DNA from: JADHLJ01 sp038146985
Lineage (GTDB): Bacteria; Pseudomonadota; Alphaproteobacteria; Thalassobaculales; Thalassobaculaceae
Reading direction: 5' to 3'
NCBI GenBank assembly: GCA_038146985.1
Contig: JAYQSQ010000019.1
Coordinates: 62,001-126,000, forward strand
Length of the DNA stretch: 64,000 nucleotides
The first letter of the stretch is position 1; the number at the start of each line of letters is the position of its first letter. The notes below the pieces were generated by a model, which made no database searches, was not told the DNA's origin, and saw nothing but the letters and a program-made list of their open reading frames with translations. Below, piece by piece: positions 52,622 through 60,997 of this stretch. The translations under genes and the position numbers were made by a program.

Positions 52622-53799
52622 GCACCCTCTCCCGACAGGATCACCGCGCCGGAGCAGAGGCCGCGGTCGAAATTGATCATCCCGAAGCCGGAGACCAACG
52701 CGTTGCGGGCGTTCGTCACTTGGGTCGGCCCAGCGGTGCCGGTCACCTGACGCATCGCCTCGGTGAGACCGAGATAGCCGCCGCCAGCACCGGCCTGGCC
52801 GGCGGAAAGCTGCCCGCCCGAGGTGTTGTGTGGAAAGTCGCCGTCGATTGTCAGGTCATGAGCACGCACGAAGTCCGGTCCCTCGCCCTTGCCGCAGAAG
52901 CCGAGATCCTCGAACTGCATCATTACGATGACCGGATAGTCGTCATAGGTCTGCACCACCTGCATGTCTTCGGGCTTGAGGCCGGCCATGGCGTAGAGCT
53001 CTCCGATATCCACCGCCCAGCCGCCGCGCATCTGGATCGGGTCGTCCGGGAAGGCGTTGTGGCGCTCTATCGTGGCGCGGATATAGGCGAAGGGGATGCC
53101 CTCGGCCTTGGCGTCTTCCTCGCGCATCACCAGAAAGCACTCGGCGCCGGCGACCGGCATCACGCAATCGAAGAGCGCGATCGGATCGGAGATCGGACGC
53201 GCGCCGATATACTGCTCCATGGTGAGCGGCGTCTTCATCACCGCGTGCGGATTGCGCAGCGCATTTTGGCGTTGGGCGACGCAGATCTTCCCGAAATCCT
53301 CCCGCCTGGCGCCGAAACGTTTCATGTAGTGATCGGTCAGCAGCGCGAAGCAGGCGTTCGGGCCGCCGGAGCCGTAAGGATAGGAGGCGTCCTGGGCAAA
53401 GCGGCTGAAGCTGGAGAGCATGCGCCGGAAGCTGTCCACATGGTTGGTGTCGCCGGCAACACAGGCCACCACATCCGCGTCCCCTGACTGGACCGCCCGC
53501 GCCGCGCGCCGGAGCCCGACGACGCCACAGGCGCCGCCCATGGGAATATCGTCGAGCCAGCGCGGGCTGAGGCCGAGATGCTGGGTAAGCCCCACGGCGG
53601 AATCCGGAAACAGCGTGAAACTGGAGACGATAAGCCCGTCCACATCCCGGGAGCTGAGCGAGGCCGCGTCCAGCGATTGTTTCAGCGCCCGCGCGATCCA
53701 CCAATGCGCCGCTTCCTTGGAAAAGCGCTGATATGGCACCGTCGCCGGCGCGACCGCGACAATACCGTCATAGGGATGGCGTTTCGCGCCTCGTGGCAT
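52618..53799 (-). CDS. Thiolase-like protein of the lipid-transfer-protein/Ltp2 group
   Basis: A 393-aa thiolase-fold protein. A Cys is present at the nucleophile position (GGACGVVGL, C91), but the usual GHP motif near the C-terminus reads NTSGGQLSAGQAGAGGG, so the catalytic His is replaced by Gln. This pattern and the coupled DUF35 gene match the Ltp2-type aldolase/thiolase complexes of steroid side-chain and related acyl-CoA breakdown. It may cleave a carbon-carbon bond by retro-aldol chemistry. The start at 53799 is preferred; an in-frame GTG lies 42 bases upstream. Confidence 0.86.
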   Translation of the reverse strand: MPRGAKRHPYDGIVAVAPATVPYQRFSKEAAHWWIARALKQSLDAASLSSRDVDGLIVSSFTLFPDSAVGLTQHLGLSPRWLDDIPMGGACGVVGLRRAARAVQSGDADVVACVAGDTNHVDSFRRMLSSFSRFAQDASYPYGSGGPNACFALLTDHYMKRFGARREDFGKICVAQRQNALRNPHAVMKTPLTMEQYIGARPISDPIALFDCVMPVAGAECFLVMREEDAKAEGIPFAYIRATIERHNAFPDDPIQMRGGWAVDIGELYAMAGLKPEDMQVVQTYDDYPVIVMMQFEDLGFCGKGEGPDFVRAHDLTIDGDFPHNTSGGQLSAGQAGAGGGYLGLTEAMRQVTGTAGPTQVTNARNALVSGFGMINFDRGLCSGAVILSGEGA

Positions 53800-53895
53800 G
53801 GGGTGTCCCAAGGTGGATTGGCTTTCCGGCGGTTGTATCACGCTAAACGGGGGGACGGCGATGATACGGAAATTTGGTTGCTGAGCAGGAACCCG

Positions 53896-54486
53896 TCACT
53901 TGGCCCGGTACCGCCGGCCCGCCGGACTGTCGCGCCAGGCGAGGATGTCACCGTCGCGAACCGGTTCTCGGCCATAGACGATCCAGGGATCATCGACGCT
54001 GCCGAGATCCTGAAGGACCTCAAGCTCCTTGGGGTGTTCATCCACGAGTTTCCGCATGGTGATGCCGCTGTCATAGCGTCCGGCAAGGAGACCCTCGCCG
54101 ACTGCGACCGTTGTTGGCTTCTCGACCTTGACCGGCCAGGCCGAGAGGTCGGCATAGCCGGCGGTGGCGGGCTGCAGACCGATGCTGTGGTGTCGGTCGG
54201 CGGAGATTCGGGTGAGGATGGCGAGCGGGTGGCTGGGGGCGATGAAACAATCGACGGCACGGATGCCGTGCCGGAAAAACGCCCGAGCCAGGGTCGAGGC
54301 GGTTTCCGAATGCGCGGCCGCCTGAATCAGATAGTCGGCCTGGCCTTCCGCAAGCAGGGAAAGGCCTTCTTGGAAGTCACCGACGAGCCGTACCTGCGCA
54401 TCGCCGAGACCATGAAAGTCGAGATAGCGCCGGGACACCAGTTCATGATTGCTGCCTTGCGGCCCGAGGGTGACGAATGCGGTCAT
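53896..54486 (-). CDS. Prephenate-dehydratase-like periplasmic-binding-fold protein
   Basis: A 196-aa protein starting MTAFVTLGPQGSNHELVSRR, which recalls the LGP-x-G-T/S-x-x-x opening of prephenate dehydratase and of the bacilysin protein BacA. The rest (GLSLLAEGQADYLIQAAAHSE; GEGLLAGRYDSGITM) fits a type-2 periplasmic-binding fold, with no regulatory ACT domain and no signal peptide. It lacks a clear TRF catalytic motif, so dehydratase activity is doubtful. ATG 54486 has CGGAG upstream. It is divergent from the acyl-CoA synthetase. Confidence 0.62.
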   Translation of the reverse strand: MTAFVTLGPQGSNHELVSRRYLDFHGLGDAQVRLVGDFQEGLSLLAEGQADYLIQAAAHSETASTLARAFFRHGIRAVDCFIAPSHPLAILTRISADRHHSIGLQPATAGYADLSAWPVKVEKPTTVAVGEGLLAGRYDSGITMRKLVDEHPKELEVLQDLGSVDDPWIVYGREPVRDGDILAWRDSPAGRRYRAK

Positions 54487-54550
54487 GGCGATCTCCGGTC
54501 GAAGCGGTTCACCGGGAAGGAAAATCCGCCCCTTAATCTTGCGGCGGAGC

Positions 54551-54564
54551 GTGCGTTGACGCAC
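54551..54564. promoter_or_regulatory. Palindrome GTGCGTTGACGCAC in a divergent promoter region
   Basis: Perfect 6-bp arms GTGCGT and ACGCAC around TG. It lies between the divergent genes at 54486 and 54624 and includes TTGACG. A candidate operator only; no regulator gene is adjacent. Confidence 0.3.
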
Positions 54565-54623
54565 TCTATAAACCAAAGAGCGGAACGCAATCCGCGGATG
54601 ATTTGAGGGCTTGGGAGGCTCAA

Positions 54624-56270
54624 ATGCTCAAGGGTCGCATGATGGACATGCCGATGATGATCTCCAGCATCATCGACTATGCGGCGGATGTTCGAACGGA
54701 CAATCGGATCGTCTCCAACAGGGTCGAAGGCGACATCCACCGTTACACCTATGCCGAGGCGAGAGCGCGATCCGTCCAGATGGCGCATGCGCTGAAGGAA
54801 CTCGGCATCAAGCAGGGTGACCGGGTGGCGACAATGGCCTGGAACGGTTATCGCCATTTCGAGCTTTATTTCGCGATCTCCGGGATCGGCGCGGTCTGTC
54901 ACACGATCAATCCGAGGCTTTTCGCCGAGCAGATCATCTATGTGACCAACCACGCCGAGGACAGGATCCTGTTCCTCGACACCACCTTCATTCCGGTGAT
55001 CACACCGCTTTTGGATCAGCTTCCGAAGGACATGCGCTTCGTGCTGATGTGCGACCGCGCCTCGATGCCCGACTGCGCCCTGCCGAATCCGCTCTGTTAC
55101 GAGGATCTGATTTCGGGACAGCCGACCGATATCGTCTGGCCGGTCTTCGACGAACGCGCCGCCTCCAGCCTCTGTTATACTTCCGGCACCACCGGGAACC
55201 CGAAGGGCGTGCTGTATTCGCACCGGTCCACCTATCTGCATTCCATGGGCATGCTGACCCTGGCCGGCGAAGCGGGCGTGACCGCCGGCGCGTCGCTCCT
55301 GCCGGTCGTTCCGCTGTTTCATGCCAATGCCTGGGGCACGCCCTATGTCGCGCCGCTGGTCGGTGCCAACATGGTCTTCCCCGGCGCCAAGCTCGACGGT
55401 GTCAGTGTCTTCGAACTGATGGATCAGGAAAAAGTCTCTTCCGCGTGGGGCGTGCCGACCGTCTGGCTCGGTGTGCTCGCCGAGATGCGCAAGCGCGGCC
55501 GCAAGCCCGAAGGGTTTGAAGTGGTGCTGTCGGGCGGCTCGGCGGTTGCGCGTTCGATGATCCGCGAGTTCGAGGACGATTACGGGGTCCGGGTCATTCA
55601 CGGCTGGGGTATGACCGAGATGAGTCCGGTCGGCTCCACCTCGATCTTCGGGCCGCTTGAACATGCCTTGCCGCGCGACAAGCAGCTTGACCTGAAAATG
55701 CTGCAGGGCCGGCGCATGTTCACGGTGGATGCCCGGATCGTCGATGAGGAGGGCAAGACGCTGGCGCATGACGGTGAGGCCTTCGGTGAACTTCAGGTGC
55801 GCGGCCATGCCGTCATCGACGGCTACCACGCCGACGAGAAGGCGAGCGCCGCCGCGATTACCGGGGACGGCTGGTTGCGTACCGGCGATGTGGCGAAGAT
55901 CGATCCGCGCGGCTTCATTCAGCTGGTTGATCGCACGAAGGATGTCATCAAGTCCGGCGGCGAATGGATCAGTTCCATCGATCTCGAGAACGCCGCGCTC
56001 GGACATCCCGCCATCGCCGAATGCGCGGTGATCGCCATGCCGCATCCGAAATGGGACGAGCGGCCGATGCTGATCGCGCGTCTTGAGGAAGGCAAAAGTC
56101 TTACAGCTAAGGAAGTCAACGAGTTCCTCGCCGACAAGGTCGCGAAATGGTGGCTGCCGGACGATGTGGTTTTCGTCGACGATTTGCCGCATACCGCGAC
56201 GGGCAAGCTGTCTAAGCTGACCCTGCGGGAACGGTTCAAGGATCATGTGCTGCCGACGGCTGCCGAGTGA
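54624..56270 (+). CDS. AMP-dependent acyl-CoA synthetase (medium/long-chain fatty acid-CoA ligase type)
   Basis: A 548-aa adenylate-forming enzyme: P-loop-like YTSGTTGNPKGVLYSHRS, A5 motif GWGMTEMSP, A7-A8 GWLRTGDVAKIDPRGFIQLVDR with KDVIKSGGEWIS, and the catalytic Lys in TATGKLSKLTLR. It activates a carboxylic acid with ATP and CoA, probably feeding the acyl-CoA thiolase pathway transcribed divergently. The ATG at 54624 has GGGAGG at good spacing; an upstream in-frame start is weaker. Confidence 0.92.
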   Translation: MLKGRMMDMPMMISSIIDYAADVRTDNRIVSNRVEGDIHRYTYAEARARSVQMAHALKELGIKQGDRVATMAWNGYRHFELYFAISGIGAVCHTINPRLFAEQIIYVTNHAEDRILFLDTTFIPVITPLLDQLPKDMRFVLMCDRASMPDCALPNPLCYEDLISGQPTDIVWPVFDERAASSLCYTSGTTGNPKGVLYSHRSTYLHSMGMLTLAGEAGVTAGASLLPVVPLFHANAWGTPYVAPLVGANMVFPGAKLDGVSVFELMDQEKVSSAWGVPTVWLGVLAEMRKRGRKPEGFEVVLSGGSAVARSMIREFEDDYGVRVIHGWGMTEMSPVGSTSIFGPLEHALPRDKQLDLKMLQGRRMFTVDARIVDEEGKTLAHDGEAFGELQVRGHAVIDGYHADEKASAAAITGDGWLRTGDVAKIDPRGFIQLVDRTKDVIKSGGEWISSIDLENAALGHPAIAECAVIAMPHPKWDERPMLIARLEEGKSLTAKEVNEFLADKVAKWWLPDDVVFVDDLPHTATGKLSKLTLRERFKDHVLPTAAE

Positions 56271-56391
56271 AGCGCGGATGGATCGGACTTGAACCCCTTC
56301 CTCCTCTTGCACCCCACAGCCCGTGAGTGACCGCGCGGCGTCTGTCTGCTAAGACCCGGTACGTACCCATCGAGCCCGGAAACGGTTTCCC

Positions 56392-57360
56392 ATGCGCGAC
56401 AAGCTCTACCCGGATATCGAGGCGGCGGCGTTCGGTCATCTGCCGGTCTCCGATCGGCACCGTCTCTATTGGGAAGAGGTCGGAAATCCGGATGGCCTGC
56501 CGGTCCTGTTCCTGCACGGCGGGCCGGGCTCGGGGATCGCGAAGGTCCACAGACGGTTCTTCGATCCCAAGGCCTATCGGGTGGTGCTGTTCGATCAGCG
56601 GGGCGCCGGGAAATCGACACCGGTCGCCGACATCGCCGAGAACACGACCCAGCATCTGATCGACGATATCGAGACCCTGCGCGCCCATCTGGGGATCGAA
56701 CGCTGGCTGGTCTTCGGCGGCTCCTGGGGCAGCACGTTGGCGCTTGCATATGGCCAGGCCTATCCCGAGCATTGCCTGGGCTTCGTGCTGCGCGGCATTT
56801 TCCTCGGACGCCCTTGCGAAATCGACTGGTTTATCAACGGCATGGGGCAGATCTTCCCTGAAGCCCACGCGGCGTATCGCGCGTTCATCCCCGAGGATGA
56901 ACGCGGCGATCTGCTGACCGCGTACCGGGCCCGCCTGGAACACCTGGATCCTGCCGTTCATCATCCCGCGGCGAAGGTCTGGAGCGGGTATGAGTCCGCC
57001 TGCTCGTGCCTATATCCCGAAAACGCCGCCTCCGGGGGGGCTCCGGGCAAGGACCAGATGCTTGCCCTGTCGCGGCTCGAGGCGCATTACTTCGCCAACC
57101 AGATGTTTCTTGCGCCGAACCAACTGCTCGACGGCATGCCGGCGATCGCCGGCAAACCCGCCGTTATCGTGCAGGGCCGTTACGATATCATTTGTCCGAT
57201 CCGGTCCGCCGATGCGCTGGTGAAACATTGGCCAGACGCGGAGTATGTCATCGTGCCGGATGCCGGGCATTCGGCCATGGAACCCGGAATTCGGGCCGCG
57301 CTGGTGCGCGCGACCGAGAGGTTCAAGCAGATGCCGGGCTTGATGTCTCAGACCTCATGA
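56392..57360 (+). CDS. pip: Proline iminopeptidase
   Basis: A 322-aa alpha/beta-hydrolase of peptidase family S33. The oxyanion motif is LFLHGGPGSG, FDQRGAGKS follows, the nucleophile Ser is in VFGGSWGSTLAL, and the triad Asp and His are in QGRYDIICP and DAGHSAMEP. It removes N-terminal proline from peptides in the cytoplasm. Confidence 0.93.
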   Translation: MRDKLYPDIEAAAFGHLPVSDRHRLYWEEVGNPDGLPVLFLHGGPGSGIAKVHRRFFDPKAYRVVLFDQRGAGKSTPVADIAENTTQHLIDDIETLRAHLGIERWLVFGGSWGSTLALAYGQAYPEHCLGFVLRGIFLGRPCEIDWFINGMGQIFPEAHAAYRAFIPEDERGDLLTAYRARLEHLDPAVHHPAAKVWSGYESACSCLYPENAASGGAPGKDQMLALSRLEAHYFANQMFLAPNQLLDGMPAIAGKPAVIVQGRYDIICPIRSADALVKHWPDAEYVIVPDAGHSAMEPGIRAALVRATERFKQMPGLMSQTS

Positions 57361-57397
57361 CTATGATGCAGCCGATTTCGCAGATCAGAGGTGTGCC

Positions 57398-57916
57398 GTG
57401 CGGCCAGTGAAGACCGTATTGTTCGTGGCCTTGGGCCTGCTCGCGCTTTTGCCGTTCCGGCCTGAGGCCCGTGCCGAAGAGCCGGATTTCCTGACGCTCG
57501 GCGTCGGAATCTATGACATGTTCGATGACGAGACCACGGCCGAGTTCCGGGCCGAGTATGTGTTCGCCGAAAAGCACAAACTGCTCTGGTTCACGCCCTT
57601 CGTCGGTCTGACCGCGACGGCGGAGGCGGGGACCTATGCCTATGCCGGGATCGGGATCGACATCTTCTTTGGACGGCGTTTCGTTGTCACCCCGAATTTC
57701 GCCGCCGGAATCTACGGCAATGGTGACGGCAAGGACCTGGGCCATGCGATCGAGTTTCGTTCCGGCGCCAATTTCGCATATCGCCTCGACGACTATTCGC
57801 GGATCGGCTTCGCCTTCCACCACATTTCCAACGCGGGCCTGGATGAGCGCAACCCTGGCGAGGAAACCCTGATGCTGACCTATTCGATCCCGTTGGATAA
57901 GATCTTCAAGAAATAG
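57398..57916 (+). CDS. PagL-like lipid A 3-O-deacylase (acyloxyacyl hydrolase family)
   Basis: A 172-aa outer-membrane beta-barrel with a signal peptide ending ARA near residue 26. The PagL catalytic motif is visible as HHISNAG (His142, Ser144) with an acidic EE about 12 residues on, matching the His-Ser-Glu triad. It trims an ester-linked acyl chain from lipid A, modifying the product of the lpx cluster at 28-32 kb. The start is GTG at 57398 after AGAGG. Confidence 0.82.
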   Translation: MRPVKTVLFVALGLLALLPFRPEARAEEPDFLTLGVGIYDMFDDETTAEFRAEYVFAEKHKLLWFTPFVGLTATAEAGTYAYAGIGIDIFFGRRFVVTPNFAAGIYGNGDGKDLGHAIEFRSGANFAYRLDDYSRIGFAFHHISNAGLDERNPGEETLMLTYSIPLDKIFKK

Positions 57917-57988
57917 CCGGCCAAACCAGGGGGACGGATCCTCCGACGCGAGCCATGCCGGGCAAGCGTTCGTTCCAGAGGGACATGC

Positions 57989-58705
57989 ATGATTCCCATC
58001 GGCGACGAACAGCGGATCGAGCGGGTGCCGGCCATCACCGCGACGCTTTTGGTCGTGATGACGGTGATCTTCGTCTGGCAGCAGCAGTTGAACGAGTTCT
58101 CCGCCGACCAGCTCGTGCTGGCCTTCGGTCTCAATCCGGCCCACCTGTTCGGCTTTCGTGATCCGTCACCGCATATGAGCTTTGTGCCGGTCGGCGCGAC
58201 GCTGATCACCTACGTCTTTCTGCACGGCGGCTGGGGGCATCTGCTGGGAAACGGTCTGTTTCTCTGGGTCTTCGGTCCGGCGGTCGAAAACGCTCTCGGC
58301 TCGCTCCGGTTCAGTGGTCTGTTCCTGTTTACCGTCGCGATCAGCGCTGTCACCCAGGCCCTGCCGCTGATGGAGCAGCAGGTTCAGCTGATCGGCGCAA
58401 GCGGAGCGATCTCCGGCCTCATCGGCGCCTATATCATGCTGTTCCCGAAGGGCCGGCTGATCGTGCTCGGGCCGGGCTTCGGGCTTTGGTTCAATCGGGT
58501 CCCGGTCCTGACCCTCACGCGCTACCGCTGCCCCTCGGTGATCCTGATCGGGATATGGTTCACGCTCCAGCTCGTCGTGGCGATCCTGTTTTCCAGCAGT
58601 GCCGGCGGTGTCGCCTTCCTCGCGCATATCGGCGGTTTCCTGTGCGGCGGGATGCTGACGCCGATCCTGCGCCGCGCCGAGTTCCCGCTCTTCGGAGGCG
58701 GTTGA
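57989..58705 (+). CDS. Rhomboid-family intramembrane serine protease
   Basis: A 238-aa polytopic membrane protein with about six hydrophobic segments. The catalytic Ser is in IGASGAISGLIG (S138) and the His in AHIGGFLCGG (H213); FLHGGWGHLLGNGLFLWVFG carries the conserved L1/TM2 WGHLxGN motif. It cleaves substrates within membranes; the target is unknown. It starts 73 bases after the PagL-like gene. Confidence 0.92.
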   Translation: MIPIGDEQRIERVPAITATLLVVMTVIFVWQQQLNEFSADQLVLAFGLNPAHLFGFRDPSPHMSFVPVGATLITYVFLHGGWGHLLGNGLFLWVFGPAVENALGSLRFSGLFLFTVAISAVTQALPLMEQQVQLIGASGAISGLIGAYIMLFPKGRLIVLGPGFGLWFNRVPVLTLTRYRCPSVILIGIWFTLQLVVAILFSSSAGGVAFLAHIGGFLCGGMLTPILRRAEFPLFGGG

Positions 58706-58729
58706 AATCCGTCGGAGCCAGAGGGCCCG

Positions 58730-59167
58730 TTATGCCAATCCGTTTGTGCGGACCCAGCTCGCGAAATCGACCAGTGTGGATTCGTTGACCGAGAACAGCA
58801 CCGTGTTGGTGTAGGTTAGGTCGGTGGCGTAATCCACGTCGCCGATGGGCAGATGCGCGACCGGGTCGAGCTCGTTGCGGATCACCGCGTCGGCCCGGAA
58901 GCTGACCTCCCAGCCGTTGTCGTCGTCGGTCTTGCGGAAGACGCCCCGGCGTACCTCGTGAACCAGGGTCTGCAGCGCCGCGACGCCGGTCTCGCGCTTG
59001 ACCTGTTCGGCAAATTCCGCCGTGTAGAACAGCGCCTGATAGCCCATAAGCGGCATGTCGAAGCTGTATCCTTGGTCCTGGCGGGCGTGCACGAAATGCC
59101 CCATCCGGTCGATGAACGACGGATCACCAAGCAGCGGCAGGTCGGCGGCGGTCCAGCTGAAAGCCAT
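58730..59167 (-). CDS. Hypothetical protein, 145 aa
   Basis: A soluble acidic protein starting MAFSWTAADLPLLGDPSFI, with GYSFDMPLMGYQALFYTAEFAEQVK and no signal peptide or membrane segment. I do not recognise the family. It is convergent with the rhomboid gene (24 bases between stops). The longer in-frame extension to 59248 is not supported by a ribosome site. The 222 bases upstream show no further feature. Confidence 0.6.
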   Translation of the reverse strand: MAFSWTAADLPLLGDPSFIDRMGHFVHARQDQGYSFDMPLMGYQALFYTAEFAEQVKRETGVAALQTLVHEVRRGVFRKTDDDNGWEVSFRADAVIRNELDPVAHLPIGDVDYATDLTYTNTVLFSVNESTLVDFASWVRTNGLA

Positions 59168-59388
59168 GATCTTGTCCCCAGTTTTCGGCAAACCCCTATA
59201 TGATGTAGGACGACGATGCAATCCACACCAGTGCGATCGGTCACGCAAGGAGCGTGCCGGTTGGCCCCGTTCTTGCTTGTATGATCACGGTAAAACGCGC
59301 CCGATATGGGTCCCTGGGTTTGGTTTTCCGCGCGAGACCGTCGGGATCGACCGGGGCGCGTGTGGATCATGGATGAAAGGAATGGCTG

Positions 59389-59589
59389 ATGCGTCTGTTG
59401 CTGGTCTGTCTGACCGTGCTTGGGGTCGCCGGATGCTCGACCGGGGCGATGGTGGTTGCCGGCACCGCCGCCTGGGTCGGGACCGAGTACGTCTACGATA
59501 CGCCGCCGCTCGACTATGTGGCCGAATTCTTCGACAAGAGCTGCGAGAAATACACGATCTACGATCAGCCGCCGAAGTGCCGCCGTTAG
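59389..59589 (+). CDS. Small predicted lipoprotein
   Basis: A 66-aa protein with a short signal peptide and lipobox VAGC (Cys at about 16), so likely lipidated and carried by the Lol system. The mature part has a hydrophobic Ala/Val stretch, then two Cys (SCEKYTIYDQPPKC) that could form a disulfide. AAGGAATGG precedes the ATG. Function unknown. Confidence 0.7.
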   Translation: MRLLLVCLTVLGVAGCSTGAMVVAGTAAWVGTEYVYDTPPLDYVAEFFDKSCEKYTIYDQPPKCRR

Positions 59590-59683
59590 GCGTTTCGATC
59601 GCGCTTGACCGCTTCGGCCCGACGCCCGCTTATGCTTAAATGAGAAGTCCGCGCCGCGATGTGGGGCGGACGCCCTTCTAGGC

Positions 59684-60988
59684 ATGAAAGCGGATGGATC
59701 GATGCGTGTTGAGATGAACTACGGCAAGGGAACGCTCCCGATCGAGCTTGAGCCGCAGTGGGACGTCACGGTGATCCGCAAGCCGGACATGCCGGTGGTC
59801 GCCGATCCCGGCGCCGCGCTGGAGGCCGCGTTCGACGCGCCGGTTGGGGCGCCGCCGCTGGACGATCTGGCAAAGGGTGCCGAGAGCGCCTGCATTCTGA
59901 TCTGCGACATCACCCGACCGGTGCCCAACGGGCTGATCCTGGGGCCGCTGATCCGCCGCCTGCTTCGCGCCGGCATCGCCGCCGACAAGATCACGGTGTT
60001 GGTCGCCACCGGCCTGCACCGCCCCAATCTCGGCGCCGAACTGGAGGAATTGGTCGGTGATCCCTGGGTCCTGAAGACCGTCAGGGTCGAGAACCATTAC
60101 GCGCGGAACGATGCTGACCACGTCCATGTCGGTACAACGAGCAAGGGTAATGTGGTTCGCCTGGACCGCCGGTTGATGGAAGCGGATCTCAAGATCGCCA
60201 CCGGCCTTGTCGAGCCGCATTTCATGGCCGGCTATTCCGGCGGGCGCAAGGTCATTGCGCCCGGCGTGGCCCATGCGGAAACCATCACGACCTTCCACTC
60301 GTCGCGGTACATGGAGCATCCCTTGGCGGCGAACTGTATTCTCGACGGTAATCCGCTGCATGAGGATCAGCTGGAAATCGTCGACATGATCGGCGGCGCG
60401 CTCGCGGTGAACGCGGTGATCGACGAGCACCGGCGCCCTTCATTCCTGAACTTCGGCGAAATCGTCGCCAGCCACCTGGCCGCGGTCGATTTCATCCGTG
60501 GCTTTGCCGAGGTCGCGGTGCCACGCCGGTTCAAGACGGTTGTGACGAGCTGCGCCGGCTACCCGCTGGACCTGACCTACTATCAAACGGTGAAGGGCAT
60601 GGTCGGCCCGATCGACATTCTGGAGCCGGGGGGCGATCTGATCGTGGTGTCGGACTGTGCCGAGGGGATGGGCTCGCCCGAATTCGTCGAAGCCCAGCGC
60701 CGGCTGGTCGAGATGGGACCGGAAGGCTTCCTCGCCGCGATCACGGATAAAAGCCACGCGGACATTGACGAATGGCAGACCGAGATGCAGTTGAAGCCGA
60801 TGCGGATCGGCTCAATTCATCTGTATTCCGGCGCCCTGGCCGACGCGGACTGGCCGTTGACCGGGGTAAACCGGGTGAACGATCTCGGCGCCTGCATTGC
60901 CGGCAGCGTCGCCAGGGCCGGGGACGGGGGTGTCGCGGTGATCCCCGAGGGCCCCTATGTCATTCCGGTTCTGCGCCCGGCGGCTTGA
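59684..60988 (+). CDS. larA: LarA-family nickel-dependent 2-hydroxyacid racemase/epimerase
   Basis: A 434-aa LarA homologue. Active-site positions known from lactate racemase are present: Arg78 in DITRPVP, His112 in ATGLHRP, His179 and Lys189 in VEPHFMAGYSGGRKV (Lys is the covalent attachment point of the nickel-pincer nucleotide), and His205 in FHSSR. LarA relatives racemise various 2-hydroxyacids, so lactate is not certain. It heads an operon with the three cofactor-synthesis genes. An ATG at 59702 is an alternative start. Confidence 0.9.
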   Translation: MKADGSMRVEMNYGKGTLPIELEPQWDVTVIRKPDMPVVADPGAALEAAFDAPVGAPPLDDLAKGAESACILICDITRPVPNGLILGPLIRRLLRAGIAADKITVLVATGLHRPNLGAELEELVGDPWVLKTVRVENHYARNDADHVHVGTTSKGNVVRLDRRLMEADLKIATGLVEPHFMAGYSGGRKVIAPGVAHAETITTFHSSRYMEHPLAANCILDGNPLHEDQLEIVDMIGGALAVNAVIDEHRRPSFLNFGEIVASHLAAVDFIRGFAEVAVPRRFKTVVTSCAGYPLDLTYYQTVKGMVGPIDILEPGGDLIVVSDCAEGMGSPEFVEAQRRLVEMGPEGFLAAITDKSHADIDEWQTEMQLKPMRIGSIHLYSGALADADWPLTGVNRVNDLGACIAGSVARAGDGGVAVIPEGPYVIPVLRPAA

Positions 60989-60997
60989 GCCACCGGC

